From: Candidatus Competibacteraceae bacterium
GTDB lineage: Bacteria > Pseudomonadota > Gammaproteobacteria > Competibacterales > Competibacteraceae
Reading direction: 5' to 3'
Length of the DNA: 64,000 bases
Assembly (NCBI GenBank): GCA_016713505.1
Contig: JADJPA010000001.1
Span: 3,097,001-3,161,000, forward strand
Every line of letters begins with the position of its first letter. Positions within the stretch are counted from its first letter, which is position 1. The notes under the pieces are model-generated. The model saw only the letters and a list, made by a program, of their open reading frames with translations. It was not told the DNA's origin and ran no database searches. The translations under genes were made by a program, and so were the position numbers. This document shows, in pieces, positions 1 to 8,584 of this stretch.

Positions 1-928
1 CCATGACGCGCGGCAATTCCACAAAGGGACTTTCGCCGCTGAAGACCGCATCTAGCACCGGATCGTCCAGTAGCTCCATGACCGTGCTCATGCGCCGCGG
101 GTGGTTCCAGCGGGGGCGCTGCGCGGTAGCGATGGCGCCGACTTGAGAGCTGCGGATCGTCAGTCGTTTGGCGTGGAAGTCCTCGCCGAGCGGTAAATTG
201 ACCGGGTGAGTGCCGAACCAGCTGGCTTCCACGATCACCGCTTCGAAACCGGCCAGCCGCAGCGCCGCCGCCAAGCCCTCCGGCGCTCCGCTGGCGTGGA
301 GCACTAGATCTTGCCCGCCTTCCGCCCGATCTGGCGCGACCCAGCGCACGCCCAGCGCTTCAGCCACTGTTTCCTTAGCCGCATCGGTGTCTACTAACTG
401 AATCTGGCAGCCCGGCAACCGGCTGGCCAGTCGGGCGATCAGGCAACCAACCACACCCGCACCGATGATCGTGACGCGGTCTCCCAGCCGGGGTGAAGCG
501 TCCCACAATACGTTAAGGGCAGTTTCCAGGTTGGCGGCCAGCACTGCCCGGCCGGGCGGAATCCGGCTTGGAACTAGCGTGACCGCCGCCGCCGGGACGA
601 CATAGCAATCCTGATGGGGATAGAGGCAAAACACCGTTCGCCCGCGCAAAGCCGCCGGACCGCTCTCGACCACGCCGACGTTGCAATAGCCGTATTTCAC
701 CGGCGCTGGAAAATCGCCTTCCTGAAAGGGCGCGCGCATGGCTTGATACTGGCTGGGTGGCACTTCGCCGCGAAACACCCGACTTTCGGTGCCGCGGCTG
801 ATGCCGGTGTAGAGCGTTCTGATCAATACCTCATTGGGCTTAGGATCGAACAACGGCCCATCCAAAAGCTCGCCACGACCGGGCGCCGTCACCCAAAACG
901 CGCGGGCGGTCAGGTTCTTTTGGGGCAT
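1..928 (-). CDS. Zinc-type medium-chain dehydrogenase-like protein (partial)
   Basis: Read directly from the complement: an ATG at 928 opens a frame that stays open to base 1, so about 309 residues are present and the C-terminus lies outside the window. The N-terminal half is a GroES-like MDR fold (TGISRGTES near residue 41, PHQDCYVVP near 104). A Rossmann nucleotide-binding loop GAGVVG follows at about 156-161. Family knowledge: NAD(P)-dependent oxidoreductase of the zinc-binding alcohol dehydrogenase superfamily. The substrate cannot be told from sequence. The ribosome-binding site is weak. It is followed on the same strand, after about 105 bp, by nothing that belongs obviously to one pathway; the upstream neighbour is the MaoC-like gene. 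Confidence 0.8.
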   Translation of the reverse strand, partial: MPQKNLTARAFWVTAPGRGELLDGPLFDPKPNEVLIRTLYTGISRGTESRVFRGEVPPSQYQAMRAPFQEGDFPAPVKYGYCNVGVVESGPAALRGRTVFCLYPHQDCYVVPAAAVTLVPSRIPPGRAVLAANLETALNVLWDASPRLGDRVTIIGAGVVGCLIARLASRLPGCQIQLVDTDAAKETVAEALGVRWVAPDRAEGGQDLVLHASGAPEGLAAALRLAGFEAVIVEASWFGTHPVNLPLGEDFHAKRLTIRSSQVGAIATAQRPRWNHPRRMSTVMELLDDPVLDAVFSGESPFVELPRVM

Positions 929-1033
929 CGAAAACGATCTTTAGACGGGTCGGCGTTCCGGTTCCACACGCTTAGCATGAATGCTCAACGGATATGAGCC
1001 GGTGTCCCAGCGCGCTGGAGCGGTTGCGGTTTT

Positions 1034-1885
1034 TCAGCCGATAATCGCTTCGGCCTCCATGCAGACCGTACCGTTGTCGAGTCGCGCCTGAAGGGCGGTG
1101 CTCTTTTCCCCAGGAGTGGCATGGAGCGTGATGGAGTGGCCGAGCGTCGCGGGGGCCAAACCGCGATAACGAAATTCGCGCACCCGACCGCCGCTGAGCT
1201 CTTCAGCGTAATCGGCCAGCAGGGTGGCGTTCAGCGGACCGTGAACCACCGGGCTTGGATAGCCTTCGACCTCACGACAATAGTCCATGTCGTAATGGAT
1301 GCGGTGGGCGTTGAAGGTCAGCGCCGAATAGCGGAACAGCATGGTTGAGGTGGGCGTGTATGTTTTAGTGTGCGGCGCGGGCGGCGGGGCAGGCGGAGCA
1401 CTGGTTTTTTGACCCGGCGGCGTGAAATCCTTGTAAACGATGTCCTGGTCCTCGCGAATCAGCAACTCGCCCTGCACGGTGTGCAGCTCGTGGATCACGG
1501 TCACGAAAACCAGGTCGCCGGAACGGCCCTGTTTGTGGTCGACTTTCACGATGGTTGATGTTTTGCGCACGGTAGAGCCGATGGTGGCTGGCGCCTGGAT
1601 CGATACGCGGCCGCCGGCCCACATGCGATTGGATAGCGGCACCGGCGGTAGGAACCCGCCGCGCGCGGGATGGCCGTCGCCGCCGAGCTGGCTGGTCGGC
1701 GGTCCATCCAGAAAATAGAGCCAATGCCATGATGGCGGCAGGCGCTCGCCGTCGCGAATGCGCTCCGTCGCCCAGTAATCGACCGTCGCGGCCATCAGCC
1801 GGGCGTGACGGGCTGCGATTAAATCCTCGTCGGCGCGCGATTTTCCGATCCAGGTTCTGAGGTGGTCGAGATCGATTTCGCTCAT
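1034..1885 (-). CDS. MaoC/HTD2-type acyl-CoA dehydratase (mesaconyl-C4-CoA hydratase-like)
   Basis: A 283-residue protein starting MSEIDLDHLRTWIGKS. I chose the ATG at 1885 because AAGGA lies about 10 nt upstream; the frame continues 33 codons further, but that stretch has no family character. The N-terminal half (about 1-150) resembles the MaoC N-terminal dehydratase region, with SNRMWAGGRV and a hot-dog beta pattern. The C-terminal half carries the second hot-dog with FRYSALTFNAHRIHYD (about 213-228) and VVHGPL, the typical R-hydratase site region. Family knowledge: hydration/dehydration of CoA thioesters; close relatives are called mesaconyl-C4-CoA hydratase or FAS1-like dehydratase. The exact substrate is inferred only. 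Confidence 0.8.
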   Translation of the reverse strand: MSEIDLDHLRTWIGKSRADEDLIAARHARLMAATVDYWATERIRDGERLPPSWHWLYFLDGPPTSQLGGDGHPARGGFLPPVPLSNRMWAGGRVSIQAPATIGSTVRKTSTIVKVDHKQGRSGDLVFVTVIHELHTVQGELLIREDQDIVYKDFTPPGQKTSAPPAPPPAPHTKTYTPTSTMLFRYSALTFNAHRIHYDMDYCREVEGYPSPVVHGPLNATLLADYAEELSGGRVREFRYRGLAPATLGHSITLHATPGEKSTALQARLDNGTVCMEAEAIIG

Positions 1886-1977
1886 GGGCTCTCGTTCCTT
1901 GTTGTGGGTGCTGCATGGTCGGGTAGTGGACGGTGTTGGGCCGTCAAGCAAGGATAGGCAACGAATATTCGGTTCGG

Positions 1978-2529
1978 CTACCACGTCAGCTCAAGGTATT
2001 GGCCGACTCGAAGCTCGGCCCATTGTCGGCTGACACTTTCCATTTTTGTATTGATTCTTGCAATGGTTTCGGGCGAGTACTGGTTGCGCTCGTTGTTGGG
2101 CATTGCGGCCAGGATGCTCTTGGCGGTATCGACCATTTTCTTGGCGCGGTCTTTTAGCGCTGGTTTGGGCGAAGCGGACAGCCAGTTGAACCAGCAGACA
2201 TAAGTGGCCCGCTCGGAGCGCATGGCATCCTTATAGCCGGCGTCGGCCAAGGATGTTCCCCGTTTCATGGAGCGGCGATCCGTTCGTGAGGTCCTGCGGT
2301 TTGGGGTGGTATGTCGATGGTGAAAGGTTCGCGCGGTACCCCCGGCCGCCACCTGACCGAAAATCCCCCATTTGATCCCCAGTTCCTGCTCCACGATGAA
2401 GTGTTGCATATCATGGGGGAGGAGCGGATCGTAGCCGGGCGCTGAATCGACGCGTGGCGGTTCCGTACCGTCGCGGAGCACGACGACGGAATAACGGCGT
2501 TCTCCTGTCTTATGAAACTGCACGCGCAT
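1978..2529 (-). CDS. Conserved hypothetical protein
   Basis: A 183-residue cytoplasmic-looking protein with no signal peptide or membrane segment. The N-terminus (MRVQFHKTGERRY, then APGYDPLLPHDMQHFIVE at about 30-47, then GIFGQVAAGG) matches a pattern I remember from a conserved family of unknown function, so I treat the gene as real. The middle (70-90) is basic and looks less conserved. The C-terminal third is helical, with several Trp and Lys. No SD is visible before the ATG at 2529. The stop lies about 90 bp upstream of the MaoC-like gene on the same strand. No function is proposed. Confidence 0.6.
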   Translation of the reverse strand: MRVQFHKTGERRYSVVVLRDGTEPPRVDSAPGYDPLLPHDMQHFIVEQELGIKWGIFGQVAAGGTARTFHHRHTTPNRRTSRTDRRSMKRGTSLADAGYKDAMRSERATYVCWFNWLSASPKPALKDRAKKMVDTAKSILAAMPNNERNQYSPETIARINTKMESVSRQWAELRVGQYLELTW

Positions 2530-2600
2530 GAGTTATTTGGCAACGTCGCGAGGCGGGGTAGGCTGTTGGCGCTTGAGTCCAGTAAGCATTGGCTTGATCT

Positions 2601-3074
2601 TCATTTTTTTGGATTCGTAATAGCCTTCAAATCGACCAGGTTCCACTCGCCGCTGTTGCGATAAAGGCGCTTCTGCTTATTCGGATAATCGGCGACATCT
2701 TGTGCTAGCCGCTGCCCCATTACTAAGCAAACCAAGGTTTCTTGTCCTTTGTTCGCGAGGCTGTGAGCGGCGGTGTTGCGTGGAAAGGCCACAAAATCGC
2801 CTTTCTCCATTTGGTATTGATCTCCCTCGATAACCAGTAAGCCGTTTCCAGAAAGAATATAAATGCATTCTTCTTCGTAATAGTGTTTGTGGTATTCGGT
2901 GGTATCCTTTCCAGGCTCAACATAGATGATATGCACGCCAATGTGATTTAGGCCGACCGCATCCCCAAGCGATTTATTGATACGCACAGCATTAGGATTG
3001 AGAAAGTGGGTCTTTTTATTGCCAATCATGTTCTCGATATCGGCTGCTTTTAGCAGTAGTTTTCTAGTATCCAT
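2601..3074 (-). CDS. Single-domain cupin protein
   Basis: A 157-residue protein with one complete double-stranded beta-helix. Cupin motif 1 is at about 55-80 (G-x6-HKH-x2-E, with metal ligands H62, H64 and E67). Motif 2 is at 92-108 (GDFVAFP...H104). Family knowledge: small metal-binding cupins include isomerases, dioxygenases and sugar-binding proteins; the substrate is unknown. The C-terminus (DYPNKQKRLYR) is typical of uncharacterised cupins of this size. Base use is visibly more AT-rich than the genes on either side, which suggests an accessory origin together with the neighbouring GNAT gene. Confidence 0.85.
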   Translation of the reverse strand: MDTRKLLLKAADIENMIGNKKTHFLNPNAVRINKSLGDAVGLNHIGVHIIYVEPGKDTTEYHKHYYEEECIYILSGNGLLVIEGDQYQMEKGDFVAFPRNTAAHSLANKGQETLVCLVMGQRLAQDVADYPNKQKRLYRNSGEWNLVDLKAITNPKK

Positions 3075-3152
3075 AAAGCACCATCGAAAAATCGATCAAT
3101 ATTCTGTGTAGAGGTGTATGTAACGGATGCTTTCATAACCACGTAAATCTAG

Positions 3153-3310
3153 CCGGCGCGGTGCGCCGCGCCGATATGCGGATGGGCCGGTACAGTAAGG
3201 GTTGGTAATCCAGGAAGTCTTTCGGCTGCCGTGAGGCAGCCTTGTGCCGCTCCTCGCCGCCGACCGCTGGAGAGTAGCGGAAGCGGGTCGGCTTGAGCGC
3301 ATTGTTAGCC
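3153..3310. repeat. Hairpin cluster resembling a degenerate integron attC site
   Basis: Three perfect inverted repeats lie in about 150 nt just past the stop of the acetyltransferase gene. They are arms at 3154-3161/3166-3173, arms GGCTGCC/GGCAGCC at 3224-3230/3235-3241, and GCCGACC(C)GCT pairing with AGCGGTCGGC across 3259-3292. On the minus strand the GNAT stop codon is embedded in GGCTAAC followed by AATGCGCTCAAGCCGAC, which resembles the left end of an attC recombination site. I found no clear matching GTTRRRY right end within the normal attC length, so this is at best a decayed or atypical site. Confidence 0.4.
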
Positions 3311-3814
3311 CTTTGCATCGAATGCTTCATGGTAAGTAACCTTACCCGCTGTAGAATGCTGCCCAAACGCCAACGACAGGAAATACTCTTGGGGAACACC
3401 CTCCAATACGCACCCACGCCGGTTTTTGAAGCCGAACCGCCCGTAATAGCTCGGCTCGCCCAGCACAACGCAGCCAGCTGCACCAAGCAAGCGAAGCCTA
3501 GCAAGGCCGCTGCTGATGAGTGCCTTACCGATACCTCGGCGCTGAAACTCTGGCAGAACAGATACTGGGCCAAGACCATGCCAATGCAACGAACCATCTG
3601 AGAATTGCACGGGTGAGAAAGCAATATGGCCCACCACCTGAGTTGCATGCTCGGCGACGAGAGAAACAGAAAGCACCTCGGCACGACGCAGAGCTAGAAC
3701 AATGAACTGCTCAGTGTGGTCGCTATGCGAAACTGACCGAAACGCCAACTCCGTTACATGAGTAATAGCCATGATGTCTGTGGACTGCTCTAGTCGGATG
3801 TTCCATTCACTCAA
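3305..3814 (-). CDS. GNAT family N-acetyltransferase (YhbS-like)
   Basis: A 169-residue GNAT enzyme. The acetyl-CoA-binding motif A is clear at about 86-103 (GLGPVSVLPEFQRRGIGKAL). It is followed by LRLLGAAGCVVLGEPSYYGRFGF, the typical motif B of YhbS-type acetyltransferases. It probably transfers an acetyl group to a small amine; the substrate is unknown. It sits in an AT-rich patch, ends inside an attC-like sequence and has a palindrome about 65-80 nt upstream of its start. Together these are consistent with a captured gene-cassette style insertion. It is a soluble protein. Confidence 0.85.
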   Translation of the reverse strand: MSEWNIRLEQSTDIMAITHVTELAFRSVSHSDHTEQFIVLALRRAEVLSVSLVAEHATQVVGHIAFSPVQFSDGSLHWHGLGPVSVLPEFQRRGIGKALISSGLARLRLLGAAGCVVLGEPSYYGRFGFKNRRGCVLEGVPQEYFLSLAFGQHSTAGKVTYHEAFDAKG

Positions 3815-4310
3815 GTTTCGGGTCTCATGCTTTTTAAAGGCTAACTATTAATTAGACACCCTAAAAGGTATGTTTTTTCACACCATGATGGTGTACAAAT
3901 TCGTGTTTACAAATAAATAATGCAATATTAAATGAGTTATAATAATGCAAGATACCACGCGCCCTAAATATAAGCATGATGATTCCTTTTTGTTGTAGTG
4001 GGGTGGCCCAAGCCTCTCAAGCGCAGTAGGTGTTTCGGTATTCATGCATTAAAAATCAAACTTTCCGTGTTTTTTATAGGTAAAAACGGGCGGACACGCG
4101 CATTGATTGAATGATAGGCGATAAAAAATCCTTTTTCCAACAACGCTATGCCGCTGATCGGGGCATCGCGCAAAACCTCTGTTGACCTCGGGCAACTCCC
4201 TGATCGATATATCTGCCGCCGACCATTTCGGGCTAACATGATGCCTTCATGCTAACGGGGTTTTCCTGATCGACTGAGATCTACTTCGAACCGAAGTTGA
4301 GGAGCCGAAC
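3815..4310. other. AT-rich intergenic region between the GNAT gene and gcvH
   Basis: About 500 bp without a convincing gene. The first half (to about 4090) is strongly AT-rich against its surroundings and contains a 15-bp palindrome at 3880-3894. A 65-codon frame on the minus strand at 4042-4239 has no SD or family resemblance and was not accepted. The right end carries the gcvH ribosome-binding site. Confidence 0.6.
3880..3894. promoter_or_regulatory. Perfect palindrome, candidate operator
   Basis: ACACCAT-G-ATGGTGT, a perfect 7-1-7 inverted repeat 66-80 nt upstream of the GNAT start codon on its sense strand, in AT-rich DNA. The shape fits a dimeric regulator site. The regulator is unknown. 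Confidence 0.3.
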
Positions 4311-4751
4311 ATGAGCAAGAGCATCATTCCCACACACCTGCGCTATACCGAAAATCACGAATGGGTGCTGGCCAGCACCGACGGGACCGTCCTGATCGGC
4401 ATCACCGACCACGCTCAACATCTGTTGGGCGATCTGGTGTTCATCGAAATCCCGGAAGTCGGCCGCGCGGTCGCCGCTGACGAAAGCTGCGCGGTGGTCG
4501 AATCGGTCAAGGCCGCTTCCGATGTGTACAGCCCGCTGGATGGCGTGATCGTCGAAGTCAACGAAAACCTGGCGGATAACCCGGAACTGGTCAATCAAGA
4601 TCCCTACGGCGAAGGGTGGATTCTTCGGATCGAGACTACCGCTACGTTGGATGGCTTATTGGACGCCATCGCCTACGAAGCCCTCGCTCGCGCCGACGAC
4701 GAAGAAAACGGTGAGTTCCCGAGCACGCTGGCCAATCCGGCCTTGATTTGA
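4311..4751 (+). CDS. gcvH: Glycine cleavage system H protein
   Basis: A 146-residue lipoyl-carrier protein. The lipoylation site is the ESVKAASD motif with Lys67, in the usual H-protein context (N-terminal YTENHEWV, central GDLVFIEIPEVG, then NPYGEGW-like DPYGEGWILRI). H protein shuttles the aminomethyl group between the P, T and L proteins of the glycine cleavage complex. TGAGGAG lies a few bases upstream of the ATG. The C-terminal tail after about 125 is longer than the usual 128-residue protein. No gcvT or gcvP is adjacent, so the gene is separate from the rest of the system here. Confidence 0.95.
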   Translation: MSKSIIPTHLRYTENHEWVLASTDGTVLIGITDHAQHLLGDLVFIEIPEVGRAVAADESCAVVESVKAASDVYSPLDGVIVEVNENLADNPELVNQDPYGEGWILRIETTATLDGLLDAIAYEALARADDEENGEFPSTLANPALI

Positions 4752-4952
4752 GACCGGACCAGCGCGACGTGCGCGAGGGCAGCCGCGCCCACCGGGCCGC
4801 CGCCCGCGCCGCCGATTTCGCCAAAGGCCATCCGAGTAGTGCAACTGCGCGACCGAGTTTGTCAGCGGCGGATTGAAACGGTATCGTCTAAGCTATGCAG
4901 AAGGTCCGTGCTGTCCGTTGATTTTCCCAACCCGTTTTGAGGAGCGAAATTC

Positions 4953-5453
4953 ATGGCTACCATCACCTTCAAAGGCAACCCCGTCACCACCAACGGCGAC
5001 CTTCCGGCCGTCGGCGCCGCCGCTCCCGATTTCAAGCTGGTCAAGGGCGATCTGAGCGATGTCGGTTTGAGCGCGTTCGCCGGCAAGAAAAAGCTAATGA
5101 GCATTGTCCCTAGCCTTGATACTTCGGTCTGCGCCCTGTCCACCCGCAAGCTCAATGAAGAGTCGAAGAAACATCCCGATGCGGTCGTGCTGATCGTTTC
5201 AGCCGATCTGCCCTTCGCCCAAAAGCGCTTTTGCGACAATGAAGGCTTGAGCAACGTGGTGCCGCTGTCGATGATGCGCTCGCGCAACTTCGCCAAGGAT
5301 TACGGCGTCTTGCAGGAAAGCGGCCCGCTGGCGGGGCTGACCGCCCGCGCCGTGGTGGTGCTGGATGAAAACAACCGGGTTCGCTACACCGAACTGGTGC
5401 CGGAAATCGCCCAAGAACCCAATTACGCGGCGGCGCTGGCGGCGCTGAACTAA
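4953..5453 (+). CDS. tpx: Thiol peroxidase, atypical 2-Cys peroxiredoxin
   Basis: A 166-residue Tpx. The peroxidatic Cys60 sits in PSLDTSVCALSTRKLNEE and the resolving Cys94 in AQKRFCDNEG. This is the same spacing as E. coli Tpx. It reduces alkyl hydroperoxides and hydrogen peroxide with thioredoxin. The start is supported by GAGGAG nine bases upstream. The length is normal. It is cytoplasmic or periplasmic by analogy; no signal peptide is present. Next genes: gcvH upstream (200 bp gap) and dgkA downstream. Confidence 0.96.
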   Translation: MATITFKGNPVTTNGDLPAVGAAAPDFKLVKGDLSDVGLSAFAGKKKLMSIVPSLDTSVCALSTRKLNEESKKHPDAVVLIVSADLPFAQKRFCDNEGLSNVVPLSMMRSRNFAKDYGVLQESGPLAGLTARAVVVLDENNRVRYTELVPEIAQEPNYAAALAALN

Positions 5454-5613
5454 CCGGTCCATGCCGATCTTCGATCCCTCCTGTTACGGGCGGTGGGATA
5501 ACCCCGCCGCGCCCGAAACCAGCTTCGCCCCCGGCCCGTCGCGGCGCTTGAGCCAAAGTCCCTCCGTTCGCCACAGCAAACCGGTCCGGCGGCCGGTCAG
5601 GTCCTGAGCCGTC

Positions 5614-5976
5614 ATGGCCTTTCAAAACCACACTGGCTGGCGGCGGCTGATCAATGCGACCGGCTATTCTTGGGCGGGGCTTAAAGCGGCCTGGCGCAAC
5701 GAGGAAGCGTTCCGTCAGGAAAGCCTGTTGTGCGCGCTGCTGGCACCGTTCGCCTTGTGGCTGGGCGACAATGCGGTCGAGCGCGCGTTGTTGGTCGGCA
5801 GCCTGCTGTTGATCGTGATCGTCGAACTGCTCAATACCGGCATCGAAGCGGCCATCGACCGCATCGGCCCGGAACGGCACGAACTGTCGGGTCGGGCCAA
5901 GGATATCGGTTCGGCGGCGGTGTCGGTCGCGCTGCTCAACGCCGCTCTGGTGTGGCTACTCCTGTTATTATCGTAA
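5614..5976 (+). CDS. dgkA: Diacylglycerol kinase (prokaryotic DgkA)
   Basis: A 120-residue integral membrane kinase with three predicted membrane segments. The family signature is intact: RNEEAFRQE near 29, VELLNTGIEAAIDR at about 70-83, and HELSGRAKDIGSAAV at about 88-102, supplying the Glu and Asn residues that bind Mg-ATP. It phosphorylates diacylglycerol released during osmoregulated glucan or lipid A modification, returning it to phospholipid synthesis. Its position just before the polysaccharide locus may be chance. Confidence 0.94.
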   Translation: MAFQNHTGWRRLINATGYSWAGLKAAWRNEEAFRQESLLCALLAPFALWLGDNAVERALLVGSLLLIVIVELLNTGIEAAIDRIGPERHELSGRAKDIGSAAVSVALLNAALVWLLLLLS

Positions 5977-6084
5977 CGTAGGCAGACGCTGACCTTTGCT
6001 TGGCGATCTGTTACAGTTCCTACCTATTTCTCTCCTTAAAGGCGTGCTCGAAGGGCTGCACGCTTGACAACTTTTGGAACCACT

Positions 6085-7209
6085 ATGACTGACCAACGAC
6101 CAATCCGGGCTTGGCACTTCGGTCCCGGCGGCACGCGCGGGCGCGGCGGCATGGGACGCTTCCTGGCGTATCTGATCCCGACGCTGAATCGGGAAAATCC
6201 CGATCTGAACTGTCAGGTCATCGATAGCTACGGGCCGGGCGCATTCTGGCAAATGCCCTTCTGGTTCGGCATCGCGTTGTGGCGGTTGGGCTGGAACGCG
6301 GCGCTGGGCCGGATCGATCTGGTCCATCTGCACATGGCCGCTTACGGCAGCATCTTGCGCAAGATACTGTTGTTAATGGTGGCCCGCGCTTTCAGCGTGC
6401 CGGTGCTCGTCCATTTGCACGGCGCCGACTTTGTGGAGTTCATGGATCGCCTGCCAGTTTTTATGCGTTATTTTTTTATCAATCGTCTTAAAAGTGCTAC
6501 CTATCTAGTGGCAATCGGCGATTACTGGTGTTATTATGTGACCCAATCTTTGGGGATTCCAACGGATCGGGTGGTGGTGATCCACAACGGTGTTCCCGAT
6601 CCGCTGCGGGAGGCGGGCATCGCCGAGCGCACCGCCAGCCGTGCCGATCATCGGTTGCTGTCATTGGGTGAGTTAGGGCCGCGCAAGGGGACACCCGAGG
6701 TGCTAGCGGCGCTCGCCACGCCCGAGGTGCGCGAGCTGGCTTGGTCGGCCGTCCTGGCGGGCAACGGGCCGGTGGAGGCGTATCGGGACGAGACGCGACG
6801 CCTGAATCTGGCGGAGCGGGTCGAATTGCCCGGCTGGATCGAAAGCGCGCGGGCGTGGCGCTTGTTGGCCGAAAGCGGCATTTTTCTGTTGCCTTCGCGC
6901 ATGGAAGGGCTGCCGGTGGCGATTTTGGAAGCGATGGCGATTGGCGCCACCGTGATCACCACGCCGGTCGGAGCCATTACCGACGCCATCGAAGAGGGCG
7001 TCACCGGCTTGCTGGTGCCGGCGGGTGATGCCCCCGCGCTGGCGCAGGCCATCGCTCGGTTGCTGCGCGATCCCGCCTTGCGGGCGCGGCTGGCTGAGGC
7101 GGCGCGCCGGCGCTTCGAGGAGCGTTTCACCATCGAACGCACCGCCGAGAAAATAGCGGCGCTGTATCGTCGCGTCGCGGCCCAGCCTGTACGGGAGTCG
7201 CTGATGTAA
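6085..7209 (+). CDS. GT4-family glycosyltransferase
   Basis: A 374-residue GT-B glycosyltransferase. I prefer the ATG at 6085; a TTG at 6064 would add seven residues. The N-terminal domain has GGMGRFLAYL and LVHLHGADFVEF. The C-terminal donor domain has LSLGELGPRKGTPEV and the GT4 signature SRMEGLPVAILEAMAIGATVITTPVGAI, with the paired glutamates that hold the nucleotide-sugar. It probably adds one sugar to a lipid-linked exopolysaccharide repeat unit at the inner face of the membrane. It is followed after 47 bp by the GH5 gene on the same strand, suggesting co-transcription at the left end of the polysaccharide locus. Confidence 0.9.
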   Translation: MTDQRPIRAWHFGPGGTRGRGGMGRFLAYLIPTLNRENPDLNCQVIDSYGPGAFWQMPFWFGIALWRLGWNAALGRIDLVHLHMAAYGSILRKILLLMVARAFSVPVLVHLHGADFVEFMDRLPVFMRYFFINRLKSATYLVAIGDYWCYYVTQSLGIPTDRVVVIHNGVPDPLREAGIAERTASRADHRLLSLGELGPRKGTPEVLAALATPEVRELAWSAVLAGNGPVEAYRDETRRLNLAERVELPGWIESARAWRLLAESGIFLLPSRMEGLPVAILEAMAIGATVITTPVGAITDAIEEGVTGLLVPAGDAPALAQAIARLLRDPALRARLAEAARRRFEERFTIERTAEKIAALYRRVAAQPVRESLM

Positions 7210-7256
7210 AAGAGTATTTATGAATTCGCCGCCGGTGCGGCGCAAAGGAAAAGGGT

Positions 7257-8465
7257 ATGTGGGGTGTTCGGTTCTGGCGCGCTGTCGTCGTGGGGTTGAT
7301 CGTCGCGCTGTTTCACGGTGTGGCGGCGGCTGAGGATCTTCCCGCCTTGCGCCGGGGTGTCAATTTGAGCCACTGGCTGCAATATCAGGGCCGCCAGCCC
7401 GTCACGTCAGCGGATTTGGCCGCGATCCGCAAGGCCGGTTTCGATCATGTCCGTATTCCCTTCGACCCGGCGCGCTTGGGTTGGAACCCCGACGCGCAAG
7501 GCAGTGCCGCCAATGCCTGGCCGGGGCTTGCCGAACTCGATCAGGCCGTGGATGCTTCGCTGGCGGCGGGGCTGGCGGTCATTGTGGACTTTCATCCAGA
7601 AGGCGCGCTGCGCGACCGGATTGAAAAAGAATCGCCGGTCGGCAAGGCTTTCGTGGAGGCGTGGCGGATGCTGGCGGCGCGTTACGCGAATCGGCCCGCC
7701 GACCGGTTGACCTTCGAACCGTTAAACGAACCCCAATATTATCAACTCGATGGCGCCAGCCGCTGGCGGCGCTTGCAAAGCGATGTGGTCGGTGCGATAC
7801 GGCAGCAAGCACCATCCCATTGGATTCTGCTGTCCGGCACGCGCGGTGGCAGTATCGCCGGGCTGGAGTCAATGTCGCCGCTGACCGATCCCCGGATACG
7901 CTACGTCTTCCATTTTTACGAGCCGATGTTGTTCACCCATCTCAATGCGCCGTGGGAGCCGTTCCTGTCCGGGCCGCAAGGGATGATCGCGGGCTTGGGG
8001 TATCCGTCCGATTCCCCGCAGGCGCTGGCCAACTTCCGAGTAGTGCCGGGAGCCGACGCCAAAGCGGCTAACGACGCCGTAACTCAGTACGTCGCCGAAA
8101 AATGGAACTCCTCGCGCATCGCTCAGGAGATTGCCAAAGCGGCTGCCTGGGCCAAGCGTTACCAAGTCAAGCTGGTGTGCACCGAATTTGGAGCGTTGCG
8201 CGCCTCGCTCGACGCCACATCCCGCAACCTCTGGCTGCGCGATGTTCGTACCGCCCTGGAAGGCGCGGGCGTCGGCTGGAGCGTGTGGGATTATGCGGAT
8301 TTCTTTGGAATCGCCACGGCGACGGGCAACATAAGCTCGACCGCCGATGGCGCGGTGATCCCTGGTGATTTACAAAATCCCGCGCGCCTGCTCGACGCCG
8401 GTAGCGTGGCCGCGTTGGTCATGGACGTTCCGCCGCCGGGGTTGTTGCGCGTTGTCGAACGGTGA
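7257..8465 (+). CDS. Secreted glycoside hydrolase family 5 enzyme
   Basis: A 402-residue protein with a Sec signal peptide (about 1-25, cleavage after AAA). It carries a GH5 TIM barrel: RRGVNLSHW near 32, HVRIPFD near 64, VIVDFHPEGA near 108, catalytic acid/base Glu158 in FEPLNEP, and nucleophile Glu310 in CTEFGA. Relatives cleave beta-1,4-glucans or mannans. In exopolysaccharide loci such enzymes trim or release the polymer during export, which is the likely role here (inference). The start has a strong AAGGAAAAGGG. The terminal ~40 residues after the barrel are unassigned. Confidence 0.9.
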   Translation: MWGVRFWRAVVVGLIVALFHGVAAAEDLPALRRGVNLSHWLQYQGRQPVTSADLAAIRKAGFDHVRIPFDPARLGWNPDAQGSAANAWPGLAELDQAVDASLAAGLAVIVDFHPEGALRDRIEKESPVGKAFVEAWRMLAARYANRPADRLTFEPLNEPQYYQLDGASRWRRLQSDVVGAIRQQAPSHWILLSGTRGGSIAGLESMSPLTDPRIRYVFHFYEPMLFTHLNAPWEPFLSGPQGMIAGLGYPSDSPQALANFRVVPGADAKAANDAVTQYVAEKWNSSRIAQEIAKAAAWAKRYQVKLVCTEFGALRASLDATSRNLWLRDVRTALEGAGVGWSVWDYADFFGIATATGNISSTADGAVIPGDLQNPARLLDAGSVAALVMDVPPPGLLRVVER

Positions 8466-8584
8466 GACATTCGAGTGCGGGAGGTTGGCGCTAAAGCCCG
8501 TAGTCCGCGGGATTCGCCAGCAGGCAGCGGAATGCCGCCGCTCAGTGATTCCTGGCCGGTAAAGAGTGTAAAATCTGAGTCACC

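Noticed and set aside
3133..3684. 183-codon minus frame overlapping the GNAT gene
   Set aside because: It runs through the attC-like hairpins; the GNAT frame explains the same DNA with clear motifs.
4042..4239. 65-codon frame in the AT-rich gap
   Set aside because: No SD, no similarity, no codon character.
5461..5607. 48-codon frame between tpx and dgkA
   Set aside because: No SD and biased to Pro/Arg/Ser; probably noncoding.
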